DNA of 25,669 nucleotides from an uncultured Woeseia sp. (GCA_937925605.1 CALALV010000177.1:1-25669); one strand, 5' to 3'. Positions 13,979 through 21,915 are shown, numbered from the stretch's first letter. Notes: a model not told the origin generated them from the letters alone. Made by a program: numbers and translations.

Positions 13979-16900
13979 GTCCCTTCCCCGCGCGCGAGGA
14001 TTTCGCGCACCAGCGGCAGCCCGGCGAACGCGGTGCGCTGTGCATCGTTCTGCTCGGCGAGCGCGTTCCGCACTTCGGTCGCGGCCCGCTGCCACAGCAG
14101 CGCCGCCTCGCCGCCGCGATCGGCGCGCTCGAGCAACCCGGCCAGCACGACGCTCACCCGCCAGGCCTCGTGATAGGCGGCGGCGCCTCGCTGCGGCTCC
14201 AGCGTATCGCGCAGTACATTCCCGGCCTGTTCGTCGCGGCCCGCAGCCGCCAATGCCGCACCGTAGGCCAGGCCGGCATCGTAGCGCAACAACGCGTGCC
14301 CGAGCGCCTGCGCATCGTCGTAGACCTCTCGCAGGCCCTGCAGTCGATCCGGTGCGGGACCGTCCGCACTGGCCGCGACGGCCAGTTGCGCCTGCAGTAT
14401 GGCCAGCCGCTCGCCGCTGGCCTCGGCCTCGGCCAGCGCGCGACCGTAAAGGTCCGCTGCCGCTGCCTGCTCGCCGCGCGCGGCCTCGAGTTCGCCCGCG
14501 ATGCGCAGGCCGAGCGAACGCCGCGCGCGATTGTCGTCCGCCGCCATCAGCCGGTTCGCCTGCTCGAGCGCGGCGCCGGCCGCATCGTACTGGCCACAGT
14601 CCAGCGCCAGCGACGCTGCGAGCAGGGTGTACTCCGCGAGACCCCGGTCGTCGCCGAGGTCGTCGAATGCCGAGCGCGCATCCGCCAGCGATTCCGCGGC
14701 AGCGGCGTAGCGTCCCTGCAGGTGTCGCGCGCGGCCGATGTAGCCCTCGGCGATGGCCTCCGCCTGCCGGTCACCGAGCTCGCGACTGATGCGCAGCGAC
14801 TCGAGCAGCGCCTTCAGCGCATCGTCGTAGCGCCCGCGCGCGATCTCGAGGATGCCGCGCGACTGGCTCGCGAGCATGACCCCCTCGTCGTTGCCGGTCT
14901 CGCGGTAGCTCGCGAGCGACCGCTCGTTGAACACGGAGGCGTTGTCGTACTCGCCGAGCAACAGGTAGGCATAGCCGACGTTGTTGTAGCTTTCCGCGAG
15001 CGCCCTCTGGTCGCCGAGGTCGTCGCGCAGGCGCAGGGCGTCGCGGTAGTGCGCAAGCGCCGCCCTGAACTGTCCGCGCTGCTCCTCCAGATAGCCGAGC
15101 TCGTTGTCGAGATTCGCAACGGTCCAGCGATCCCCTATGTCGGCAAGCCGGTCGCGGGCCTGCTGCAGTCCGTCGCGCGCCTCGTGGTAGCGTCCCGCCT
15201 GCAGGTCGATGCGTGCGAGGTTGGCCAGCACGGCCGCCACTCCGCGCTCGTCGCCGATCTCCTCGCGCAGCGCGAGCGCCTCCCGGTAGCGGCGACTCGC
15301 AGCCTCGCTGTCGCCGAGCTGCGACCAGGCGATACCGAGCGCGTTGAGCACGTCGGCGCGACCCTGCGCATTACCCAGCCTGTTCTGCACCACCAGCGCC
15401 TTGACCAGGTAGTCGTCGATCGCCCGCCGCGAATCGCCGCCCAGGATGGCGAACTTGCCGAGCAGGTACCAGGCCTGCGGGTGGTTGGGGCTGTCCGCGA
15501 CGAGGCGCTCCAGCACGGCCGCCGCTTCCTGCAGGCGACCGGCGTCGCCGTAGATCTCACCCAGCATGAGCTGCGCTTCGCCGTCGGCCGGATACTGCGC
15601 GAGCAGGTCCTCGAGCCGCTTTGCCGCAGCGTCGAGATCGCCGTCCAGCGCCGCCTGGCGTGCGCGAATCAGTGACGCGCCGCGGTCGCTGCGCTCGCCG
15701 AGTGCCGCAACGGCGGAGCGCGCGGCGGCAAGCGCGTCGCGGTCGCGGCCGGCCGCGGACAGCGCGGCGGCCAGCCGGTCCCAGGCGCGGGCAAAGTCCG
15801 GCGCCGCTGCCACGGCCTGGCGCAGCGGTTCTACCGCGGCGAGCGCATTGCCCCGCGTGAGCCGGTCCACGCCGTCGGCGTAGGCGACCAGCGCGGTCGA
15901 TGGCACGGCGGGCTCGGCCGATGCAGCGGGAACAGACCCGGCATGCAGCGCCCCGCGCAACTCGTTGCCGAGTCCTTCGACCGCCGTGAACAGCTCGCCG
16001 ACGTCGGCCAGTGCAACCTCGGCTACGTGCGCGGCCTCGCCGGAATCGGCGCGCAGCAGGCGTGCGTCGATCCGCAGCGCCGTGTCCGCCCGCGCCAGTC
16101 GGCCCGCGACCAGCCAGTCGGCGTCCAGCAGCTCCGCCAGCAACTTGCGGTCGGCGACCGACAGCGATGCCGGCGAGAGCTTGAGGTCCCGCAACGTCGA
16201 TGCGACCCGCTCGCCGCTGACGACCTGCAGGCTCGCCGCGGCCGCGAGTCCGTCGCCGAGTTGCTCGGCGAGTACGGCCGACAGGCTGTCCAGCGTGCCG
16301 CCGGGATCCGTGACGCCGAACGGCAGGACGGCGACCGCCGTCACCTGTGCGGCGGACGATGCCGGCGCCGGCTCCCGCGTCAGCACGAACCAGGTCGAGA
16401 CGGCGACCAGCAGCGCCAGTGATGCGGCGGCAAGGCCTGCGCGCGGCAGGCGCAGCCGGCGCGGGGCGCCGCCGGCACGCAGGTCCGCCGCGAGCGCGGC
16501 AGCATCGGCGTAACGCGCTGCGGGATCGATGGCGAGGCAGCGCTCGAGGATCCTGCGCACCGCCGGGCCGGCCCTGGCCGTGACCTGGCCGAGGTCGCGC
16601 GGCGCGGCGAGCGTGCGCTGCGCCAGTACTTCCTCGGCGGTCTCGCCCGCGAAGGGACGCTTGCCCTGCAGCATCTCGTACAGCAGCAGGCCCAGCGCGT
16701 AGATGTCCGTGCGCCCGTCGATCGGTTTGCCGAGCGCCTGCTCGGGCGAAAGGTAGTCGAGCGTGCCGACGATCTCGCCGGTGCGGGTCAGCCCGTCTTC
16801 CTGCAGCGAACGCGCGATGCCGAAGTCCGTCAGGCAGGCCCGGTCGGCCGCGATCAGCACGTTGGCGGGCTTCACGTCGCGGTGCACCACCTCGCCGCGG

Positions 16901-17322
16901 TGCGCCTCGGCGAGCGCGTCGGCGAGGTCGGCCGCAATCGCGAGTGCCCGGCGCGGCTCCAGCGGTCCGTCGGTTTCCAGCACCTGCTTGAGCGAGCGAC
17001 CCGCAACGTAGTCCATCGAGATGAAATACAGCTCGCCGTCCTGCCCGATGTCATGGATCCGGACGACGTTGCGATGGCTGATCTGTCGAGCCAGCACCAG
17101 CTCACGGCGGAAGCGTTCCAGGCGCTCTGCGCCGTCGCGACCGTCGGTGCGCAGGATCTTCAGCGCAACCTCGATGTCGAGAACTTCGTCCTGCGCCAGG
17201 TAGACCATGCCCATGCCGCCGACGCCGAGCAGGCGCACGATCCGGTAGCGGTCGGCAATGCGCGTGCCGTCCGGGAGGATCCGGCCGCGGCCGATTGCCG
17301 TTCTTGTGGCGTCCTCGCTCAA
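13975..17322 (-). CDS. transmembrane Ser/Thr protein kinase with extracytoplasmic TolB-like and TPR sensor (1115 aa)
   Basis: Hanks-type kinase fused to a long sensor. The kinase domain (about 26-285) has the Gly-loop GVGGMG (33-38), K55, E74, HRDVKPAN with D149/N154, DFG at 166-168, and GTLDYLSPEQ (T187, with T179/T181 in the activation loop). All catalytic residues are present. One hydrophobic segment (about 296-314, LAAASLALLVAVSTWFVL) anchors it. A TolB/FlgO-like domain follows (about 326-460, VTAVAVLPFG), then a dozen or more TPR units to about residue 1080. With the kinase inside, the TolB-like and TPR parts should lie in the periplasm. Start is TTG 17322, which overlaps the upstream stop as TTGA; the next in-frame ATG is inside the Gly-loop, so TTG is the only workable start. 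The stop overlaps the histidine kinase start as ATGA. It may phosphorylate or recruit the neighbouring FHA protein or histidine kinase. Confidence 0.94.
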   Translation of the reverse strand: MSEDATRTAIGRGRILPDGTRIADRYRIVRLLGVGGMGMVYLAQDEVLDIEVALKILRTDGRDGAERLERFRRELVLARQISHRNVVRIHDIGQDGELYFISMDYVAGRSLKQVLETDGPLEPRRALAIAADLADALAEAHRGEVVHRDVKPANVLIAADRACLTDFGIARSLQEDGLTRTGEIVGTLDYLSPEQALGKPIDGRTDIYALGLLLYEMLQGKRPFAGETAEEVLAQRTLAAPRDLGQVTARAGPAVRRILERCLAIDPAARYADAAALAADLRAGGAPRRLRLPRAGLAAASLALLVAVSTWFVLTREPAPASSAAQVTAVAVLPFGVTDPGGTLDSLSAVLAEQLGDGLAAAASLQVVSGERVASTLRDLKLSPASLSVADRKLLAELLDADWLVAGRLARADTALRIDARLLRADSGEAAHVAEVALADVGELFTAVEGLGNELRGALHAGSVPAASAEPAVPSTALVAYADGVDRLTRGNALAAVEPLRQAVAAAPDFARAWDRLAAALSAAGRDRDALAAARSAVAALGERSDRGASLIRARQAALDGDLDAAAKRLEDLLAQYPADGEAQLMLGEIYGDAGRLQEAAAVLERLVADSPNHPQAWYLLGKFAILGGDSRRAIDDYLVKALVVQNRLGNAQGRADVLNALGIAWSQLGDSEAASRRYREALALREEIGDERGVAAVLANLARIDLQAGRYHEARDGLQQARDRLADIGDRWTVANLDNELGYLEEQRGQFRAALAHYRDALRLRDDLGDQRALAESYNNVGYAYLLLGEYDNASVFNERSLASYRETGNDEGVMLASQSRGILEIARGRYDDALKALLESLRISRELGDRQAEAIAEGYIGRARHLQGRYAAAAESLADARSAFDDLGDDRGLAEYTLLAASLALDCGQYDAAGAALEQANRLMAADDNRARRSLGLRIAGELEAARGEQAAAADLYGRALAEAEASGERLAILQAQLAVAASADGPAPDRLQGLREVYDDAQALGHALLRYDAGLAYGAALAAAGRDEQAGNVLRDTLEPQRGAAAYHEAWRVSVVLAGLLERADRGGEAALLWQRAATEVRNALAEQNDAQRTAFAGLPLVREILARGEGT

Positions 17323-18269
17323 CGGCCGGTGCCGGCGACCGCGACGCGGCTCGCCGGCACCCGCTCGAGCTGCGGGAGCAGCTCGTCGAGGCTCTTCAGC
17401 AGCGCCTCGTCGACGGGATTGTCGGGGTCGATTTCCGCGGGCAGCATCGCGCTCAGGTCCACGATGTCGTCACGCAGGCGCGACACGCCGATCACCATCG
17501 AGGCGTGCTGCGCGAGCGCGTCGAGTATCTCCAGGTCCAGTTCCGTAAACTGCTTGCCGGGTTCGCGGCTGTCAACGTATATCAGGCCCTGCATCTGCCG
17601 CGCGGCGTACAGTGGCAGGCAGATGCACGCGGAAATGCCGCCCGTGACGATGCTCGGCCGGTCGACCAGCAGCGTATCGCCGCGGACGTCGCTGCAGACT
17701 ACGGCGCGTCGCTCGGCGAGGGCGCGACCGACGACCGTGCGGCTGCCATCGAAGGCCCGGTCGCCGACGACCTCGGCGGGTTCGCTGGCCAACGCTTCCG
17801 CCTCGGCGCCGAGCACGATGAAACCGCGCTCGGCGCCTGCGACCTCGACGCAGGACGTGACCACCTGCTGCAGCAGGCTGTCGAGCGTCGCATCCGGTCG
17901 CAGCGCACGGCTCAGGTGCACGGAGGTTGCCCAGCGCTCGGTCACCTGCCGCGCCGCTTCCTCGACCAGCTCGTCGCTGACTTCGTCGAAGCAGCCGAGC
18001 ACGTCGCCGGCCTCGAACCACAGGCCGGGCGTCAGCGCGCAGCGCGCGACCTGCCGGCCGTTGACCAGCGTGCCGTTTTTGCTGCACAGGTCGATCAGTT
18101 CCCAGCCAGACGGCCCGGGCTCGAGGCGGGCATGGCGGCGTGACAGGCTGGCATCGTGCAGGGGGACGTCGCAGTCGGCATCGCGGCCGATCACGTAGGC
18201 CAGCGCGGGATCGAGCAGCAGCTGGCGGGCCGGGCGGTCCGGCGGGTACAAGGTGAGCCGGGCTGCCAA
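17319..18269 (-). CDS. FHA-GAF domain protein (316 aa)
   Basis: Cytoplasmic adaptor or sensor. The N-terminal forkhead-associated domain (about 24-92) has GRDADCDVPL (G28/R29), SLSRRH (S43, H46) and SKNGTLVNG (N65, N70), the residues that bind phosphothreonine peptides. A GAF domain follows (about 125-263; for example GFIVLGAEAEAL, ISACICLPLYA, GLIYVDSRE), a fold that senses small ligands or redox state. Start is TTG 18269: an in-frame TGA lies 10 codons before it and there is no ATG or GTG before the first FHA strand. No good Shine-Dalgarno is visible, which fits coupling to the gene 16 nt upstream. The stop overlaps the kinase start (TTGA). It probably reads the phosphorylation state of the kinase or of a shared partner. 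Confidence 0.93.
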   Translation of the reverse strand: MAARLTLYPPDRPARQLLLDPALAYVIGRDADCDVPLHDASLSRRHARLEPGPSGWELIDLCSKNGTLVNGRQVARCALTPGLWFEAGDVLGCFDEVSDELVEEAARQVTERWATSVHLSRALRPDATLDSLLQQVVTSCVEVAGAERGFIVLGAEAEALASEPAEVVGDRAFDGSRTVVGRALAERRAVVCSDVRGDTLLVDRPSIVTGGISACICLPLYAARQMQGLIYVDSREPGKQFTELDLEILDALAQHASMVIGVSRLRDDIVDLSAMLPAEIDPDNPVDEALLKSLDELLPQLERVPASRVAVAGTGR

Positions 18270-18285
18270 GGCTGTACCGCTGTGC

Positions 18286-19113
18286 TCAGGTGCTGTTCAG
18301 CGCCAGCGTGAGACTGAAGCGCAGCGTGCCGGCGGCGGCACGCAGGCGGCCCGCAATGTTGTCCAGCGTCGCCGCCGCACTCCAGACATCGGGAATGTCG
18401 CTGCCGTAGTCGTGCACGGCCTCCGCGAAGGCTTCGACGTAGCCGACGGTTGCCACCAGCGCGCCCCCGGCGTACGCGGTTTCCGCGGCCGCCAGCAGCC
18501 CCGACAGGTCGTTGTAGATATCGGCATCGAGATCGTTCGCGTAGCCGTCGAGCAGCGCGCGCAGGTCACCGAGCTTGTCGGCGCTCGCGGTCATCGGCGT
18601 GCGCGTCTCGGTGACGATCATGAACTCGGAGAAGTTGCCCTTGGTGCCTCCGCTGCGATAGCTGCCGGCTCCGTGGCTCGTGGTCACGTCCGTGAAGGCG
18701 CCGCCGAGCGGCGCGGAATACAGCCGCAGGGGCGAGGCCGCGACGAACTCGAGATCGTGGGTGTACAGCTCGACGTTGACCACGCCGCTGAAGGACAGCC
18801 CGCGCGCCGGGTCGGGCTCGATCTGCACGAGCATCGGGAACCCGAGCGGGATGCCGCTGGCGGCGGTACCCAGCCGCGCCAGCAGGGCGGCGTCGGTCGG
18901 GTCGACGGCGGCCGCGCTGATGTTCAGGCTGTCCGCGCTCAAGCCGACGACGTCCTCGAAGGCCACGGTCAGTTTCGCCGAGTAACCCCCGGCCACCTGC
19001 AGGTCCGCCGTCAGCACGTCCCCCTCGACGCTGACGTTCAGCGGCGCCTCGGCACGGACCGTCGCGGCCGCGAGCAAGAGTGCGCACAGCGCAGTGGAAA
19101 GTCGAAGCCTCAT
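18286..19113 (-). CDS. secreted protein of unknown function, first gene of the kinase operon (275 aa)
   Basis: I do not recognise the family. The ATG at 19113 is preferred over upstream in-frame starts because a signal peptide follows at once (LRLSTALCALLLAAATVRAEA, cleavage near A22). The mature part begins with a beta-rich domain of about 150 residues (VSVEGDVLTADLQVAGGYSAKL, GVVNVELYTHDLEF). The C-terminal half is helical (LGDLRALLDGYANDLDADIYNDLSGLLAAAETAYAGG) and could form a bundle. No cysteine survives in the mature protein and I see no catalytic motif. Its stop lies 16 nt before the FHA-GAF start, so it belongs to the operon. A periplasmic location on the same side as the kinase's TPR region makes it a candidate ligand or co-receptor (inference). 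Confidence 0.82.
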   Translation of the reverse strand: MRLRLSTALCALLLAAATVRAEAPLNVSVEGDVLTADLQVAGGYSAKLTVAFEDVVGLSADSLNISAAAVDPTDAALLARLGTAASGIPLGFPMLVQIEPDPARGLSFSGVVNVELYTHDLEFVAASPLRLYSAPLGGAFTDVTTSHGAGSYRSGGTKGNFSEFMIVTETRTPMTASADKLGDLRALLDGYANDLDADIYNDLSGLLAAAETAYAGGALVATVGYVEAFAEAVHDYGSDIPDVWSAAATLDNIAGRLRAAAGTLRFSLTLALNST

Positions 19114-19180
19114 GCTGCACCACCCGGCCCTTTGCAGGCCTTGCCTCCCCATCGGACGGCACAAGATAACACAGGAAACT

Positions 19181-19199
19181 TACCGGTGTGCCTACCGGT
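19181..19199. promoter_or_regulatory. paired TACCGGT sites upstream of the kinase operon, candidate operator
   Basis: TACCGGT occurs at 19181-19187 and 19193-19199, 12 bp apart. Because ACCGGT is self-complementary, the pair is both a direct and an inverted repeat. It lies in the 104-nt gap between the TetR gene stop and the first operon gene, beside a -10-like TATCTT on the minus strand (about 19162-19167). It could be the site of the TetR protein encoded next door. Confidence 0.45.
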
Positions 19200-19217
19200 T
19201 TCGCGGCAGCGGCGTCG

Positions 19218-19802
19218 CTACCAGCTGCGCGCCCAGCCGTCGATGAGCAGCTGGCCGGCGCGGCGCGCCTCGACCGCGGCCTCGCGGTTGCCCTCGCCGG
19301 CACTGACGATCGAGCCTTTCATCAGCATGTGCCAGGCACTGGCGAAAACCTCGGGCTTGACCAGCTTCGCCTGCTCCGCGAAGCCCTGCACCATGTCGCG
19401 GATGTTCGCGAGGTGATCGGCGGCCGCGGCGCGCACGATGCTGTTCTTTGGCGACTCCAGCAGCACGTTGACGAAGGAGCAGCCCTCGAAGTCGTCGCGA
19501 CGGAACCACTCGTCGAAGGTGTCGAAGATCGCGAGCAACCGGCCGTCCGGCGTCGTGGCCCGCCGCCGGACCGCGGTCTCGAGCCAGCCTTGTGTCCACA
19601 CCTGCTCGCGCTCCTGCAGGAATGCGAGCGCGAGTTCTTCCTTCGATTCGAAATTGTTGTAGAGGCTCGACTTGGCGCAGCCGGACTCGGCCACGATCGC
19701 GTCTATTCCGGTGGCGCCGATGCCGCGCTCCGCGAATAACTTGTATGCAGCTGCCAGTATGCGTTCGCGCACACTCGGCTGGTTTGCCAGTGCCTGGTCC
19801 AC
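19218..19802 (-). CDS. TetR/AcrR family transcriptional repressor (194 aa)
   Basis: Ligand-responsive DNA-binding repressor. The N-terminal helix-turn-helix (about 11-57) reads RERILAAAYKLFAERGIGAT, then IDAIVAESGCAKSSLYNNFESKEEL, the standard TetR pattern. The C-terminal helical ligand-binding part includes FDEWFRRDDFEGCSFVNVLLE and WHMLMKGSIVSA, like the subgroup that carries a conserved FxGCxFxN segment. Start is GTG 19802 with AAGGGAG about 8 nt upstream, which gives the domain its normal N-terminal length. The same-strand operon follows 104 nt downstream, with paired ACCGGT sites in between. Its effector is unknown and it may be autoregulated. Confidence 0.93.
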   Translation of the reverse strand: MDQALANQPSVRERILAAAYKLFAERGIGATGIDAIVAESGCAKSSLYNNFESKEELALAFLQEREQVWTQGWLETAVRRRATTPDGRLLAIFDTFDEWFRRDDFEGCSFVNVLLESPKNSIVRAAAADHLANIRDMVQGFAEQAKLVKPEVFASAWHMLMKGSIVSAGEGNREAAVEARRAGQLLIDGWARSW

Positions 19803-20068
19803 AATCGGATCTCCCTTGCCTTTGCGTACCGGACCGCCCCCCCGGCGGCTCTTCGGGCCAGCGTCTCTCGCAGGCGGTTTGTTATTGTTGCGACCCGCCG
19901 GAGCTCCGCGCTGACTGCGTGGTGGCGGCAGTTTACAACAATCGTTGAGGGAATTTCGGCCTATTTTCCCCGGGAAAAACGCCGTTTTCGTTTGTCATAA
20001 GACTCTCACAAACGGCGGCCGGCGACGCTCGGCACATACATCTGTTCAGATGAACCCAATGGAGTATT
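19803..20068. other. gap between photolyase stop and TetR start
   Basis: No gene is visible. On the minus strand this region is both the photolyase trailer and the TetR promoter region. It contains an imperfect palindrome CAACAATCGTTG at 19936-19947 and, 52 bp away, the inverted copy ATTGTTG at 19884-19890. It also contains the terminator-like structure at 19975-20017. Confidence 0.5.
19975..20017 (-). terminator. probable terminator of the photolyase gene
   Basis: Reading the minus strand, CGCCG-TTTGT (20017-20008) pairs with ACAAA (19995-19991) and, after a 6-nt bulge, CGGCG (19984-19980). Five U then follow (19979-19975). It lies about 50 nt after the photolyase stop. The bulge makes it less certain than the other terminators in the window. 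Confidence 0.45.
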
Positions 20069-21508
20069 TCAGTCGTCGGAACTCAGTGACTTGAACGCGG
20101 CGAGTGCCCGCTCGCGGCTTCCCTTCAGGTCGACGATCGGCTTCGGGTAGTCGCGGCCCAGCTCGATGCCGGCCTCCTCGAGCACTTCCGCGGGCGCCTC
20201 CCAGGGCGCCTGCAGGTGCTTGTCGGGCAGCTTCGCGAGCTCTGGCAGGTAGCGACGGACGTACTCGCCGTCCGGGTCGAACTTCTTTCCCTGCAGCACC
20301 GGATTGAAGATGCGGAAATACGGCGCGGCGTCGGCGCCACTTCCGGCGACCCACTGCCAGCTCGCGCTGTTGTTGGCGAGGTCGGCGTCGACCAGCGTGT
20401 CCCAGAACCAGCGCTCGCCGTGGTGCCAGTGCAGCATCAGGTTCTTGACCAGGAATGAGCCCACGATCATGCGCACCCGGTTGTGCATGTAGCCGGTCTG
20501 CCAGAGCTCGCGCATGCCGGCGTCGACGATCGGGTAGCCGGTCTCGCCGCGCTGCCAGCAGTCGAGATCCTTCATGCTTTTCTTCCAGGGAAAGCGGTTG
20601 AATTTCTTCTGCAGGTTGTCGTCCGTGATCTCCGGCCAGTGGTACAGCAGGTTGTAGGAGAACTCTCGCCAGCCGAGCTCGCTCAGGAAGTGATCGACGT
20701 CCTTCTCGAGTTTTTTCTTGCGGGCCAGCGGCCGCGCGGCGTACCAGACCTGCTGCGGCGAGATCTCGCCGTGGTGCAGGTGCGGTGACAGCCGCGACAC
20801 GTAGGCCTTGTCCGGCCGGTCGCGGCCTTCCTTGTAGTTCCCGATTCCCTCGTCCAGGAAGCGCTCCAGCCGTTGCCGCGCACCCTCCTCGCCGGGCTGC
20901 CATTCTTCGGCGAGCGACTCGTACCAGTCGAGCGACGGCATCAGTTCGAGCTCGTCGAGTTGCAGGCCGCCTTGCGCTTTGGCCAGGCGCAGGTCATCCG
21001 GCATCTCGACCAGCTCGCGCACGCCCGGTCCGTTCTCGAGGCAACCCTTGCGCCAGAAGGGCGTGTACACCTTGTAGGGCCCGCCGTCCTCCTTGCTGAC
21101 GTGCATGGGCTCGAACAGCAGGGATCCGTTGTAGGTGTGCACCGGTACGCCCTCGTCCCTGAGCGCCTTCTTGAGCTTGCGGTCGCGGCGCACGCGCCAC
21201 GGTTCGTAGCAGCGATTCCAGTACACCGCGTGCGCAGCGGATTCCTCGACCAGCGTCGGCAGGCAGTCATCAGCCTTGCCCCGCAGCAGCAGCAGGCGGC
21301 CGTCCAGGTCGTCGGCCAACGAGGCGAGGCTCTGGTGCAGCCACCAGCGGCTTGCCGCGCCCGGCGCCCAGTCGCCGGCGTTGTCGTCGTCGAGCACGTA
21401 GACCGCGAGCACGGGGCGGCCGCTCGCCGCCGCGGCTGCCAGCCCGGGGTTGTCGGCGAGCCGCAGATCCTGGCGAAACCAGAAGATGACCGGGGCGGCG
21501 TCGCTCAC
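20069..21508 (-). CDS. phrB: class I CPD deoxyribodipyrimidine photolyase (479 aa)
   Basis: Light-driven repair of cyclobutane pyrimidine dimers using FAD and an antenna chromophore. The N-terminal alpha/beta antenna domain begins VIFWFRQDLRLADNPGL. The FAD domain has GETGYPIVDAGMRELW, MHNRVRMIVGSFLVKNL, ADLANNSASWQWVAGSGADA and PYFRIFNPVLQG. Counting from the chosen start, W384, W361 and W308 fall where E. coli PhrB has W382, W359 and W306 (the electron-transfer triad), and W386 matches the lesion-contacting W384. Asn in ADLANN supports a true photolyase rather than a plant-type cryptochrome. Start is GTG 21508, because an in-frame TGA lies three codons upstream. No strong Shine-Dalgarno is visible. 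It is monocistronic, divergent from a TonB receptor gene. Confidence 0.95.
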   Translation of the reverse strand: MSDAAPVIFWFRQDLRLADNPGLAAAAASGRPVLAVYVLDDDNAGDWAPGAASRWWLHQSLASLADDLDGRLLLLRGKADDCLPTLVEESAAHAVYWNRCYEPWRVRRDRKLKKALRDEGVPVHTYNGSLLFEPMHVSKEDGGPYKVYTPFWRKGCLENGPGVRELVEMPDDLRLAKAQGGLQLDELELMPSLDWYESLAEEWQPGEEGARQRLERFLDEGIGNYKEGRDRPDKAYVSRLSPHLHHGEISPQQVWYAARPLARKKKLEKDVDHFLSELGWREFSYNLLYHWPEITDDNLQKKFNRFPWKKSMKDLDCWQRGETGYPIVDAGMRELWQTGYMHNRVRMIVGSFLVKNLMLHWHHGERWFWDTLVDADLANNSASWQWVAGSGADAAPYFRIFNPVLQGKKFDPDGEYVRRYLPELAKLPDKHLQAPWEAPAEVLEEAGIELGRDYPKPIVDLKGSRERALAAFKSLSSDD

Positions 21509-21915
21509 GAAAATTCATTGTGTTCGAGCATGCGAGGAGTATACGGGCCCGGCGGCCTGCCGCCGGCTGCGCGACGTAACCATTCGTAACGCTGCGGCGT
21601 GGCCGCCGCCGCCCGCGCGGGCCGCGCGCCGGGCGACGGCGCGGAGCGCGCCCGGACATCACCTGTAGCAAATACGCCACAGGCCCAGCGGTTTCAAGCT
21701 GCTGAATACGTTGCCTTCTTTTCCGGTGTCGCCACGAGCGGCTTGGCGGGCGCTACACGGCATTGTGTTTTCGCGTCACGCTCGTAATGATGGTCACGTA
21801 CGGCCGTGCCGGCACCTTGCACACGGCCGCACGGCAGGGCGCCGCAGAACAAGAAATGCAGGACGGCAGGACGCGGCGCCCCGGGGGAAAAAGTAGCCAC
21901 CAGGGGAGAATTCTC
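21509..21915. promoter_or_regulatory. divergent control region, photolyase / second TonB receptor
   Basis: I see no gene in this 407-nt gap. Near the photolyase side GTAAC is repeated with a 10-bp period (CGTAACCATTCGTAACG, about 21575-21591), a possible regulator site. On the receptor side a -35-like TTGTGT (21763-21768) and a -10-like TAATGA (21785-21790, 16-nt spacer) would leave a leader of about 120 nt. The leader ends in the strong ribosome site AGGGGAGAA (21902-21910). No known riboswitch consensus was recognised. Confidence 0.35.

Noticed and set aside
13756..15675. Plus-strand open frame (639 codons) antisense to the kinase TPR region
   Set aside because: It runs across the histidine kinase and Ser/Thr kinase genes, which have intact motifs; its own sequence has no family features.
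21763..21915. Upstream in-frame start extending the second TonB receptor by 51 residues
   Set aside because: The extension is not signal-peptide-like and would bury the real signal sequence; AGGGGAGAA directly precedes ATG 21916.
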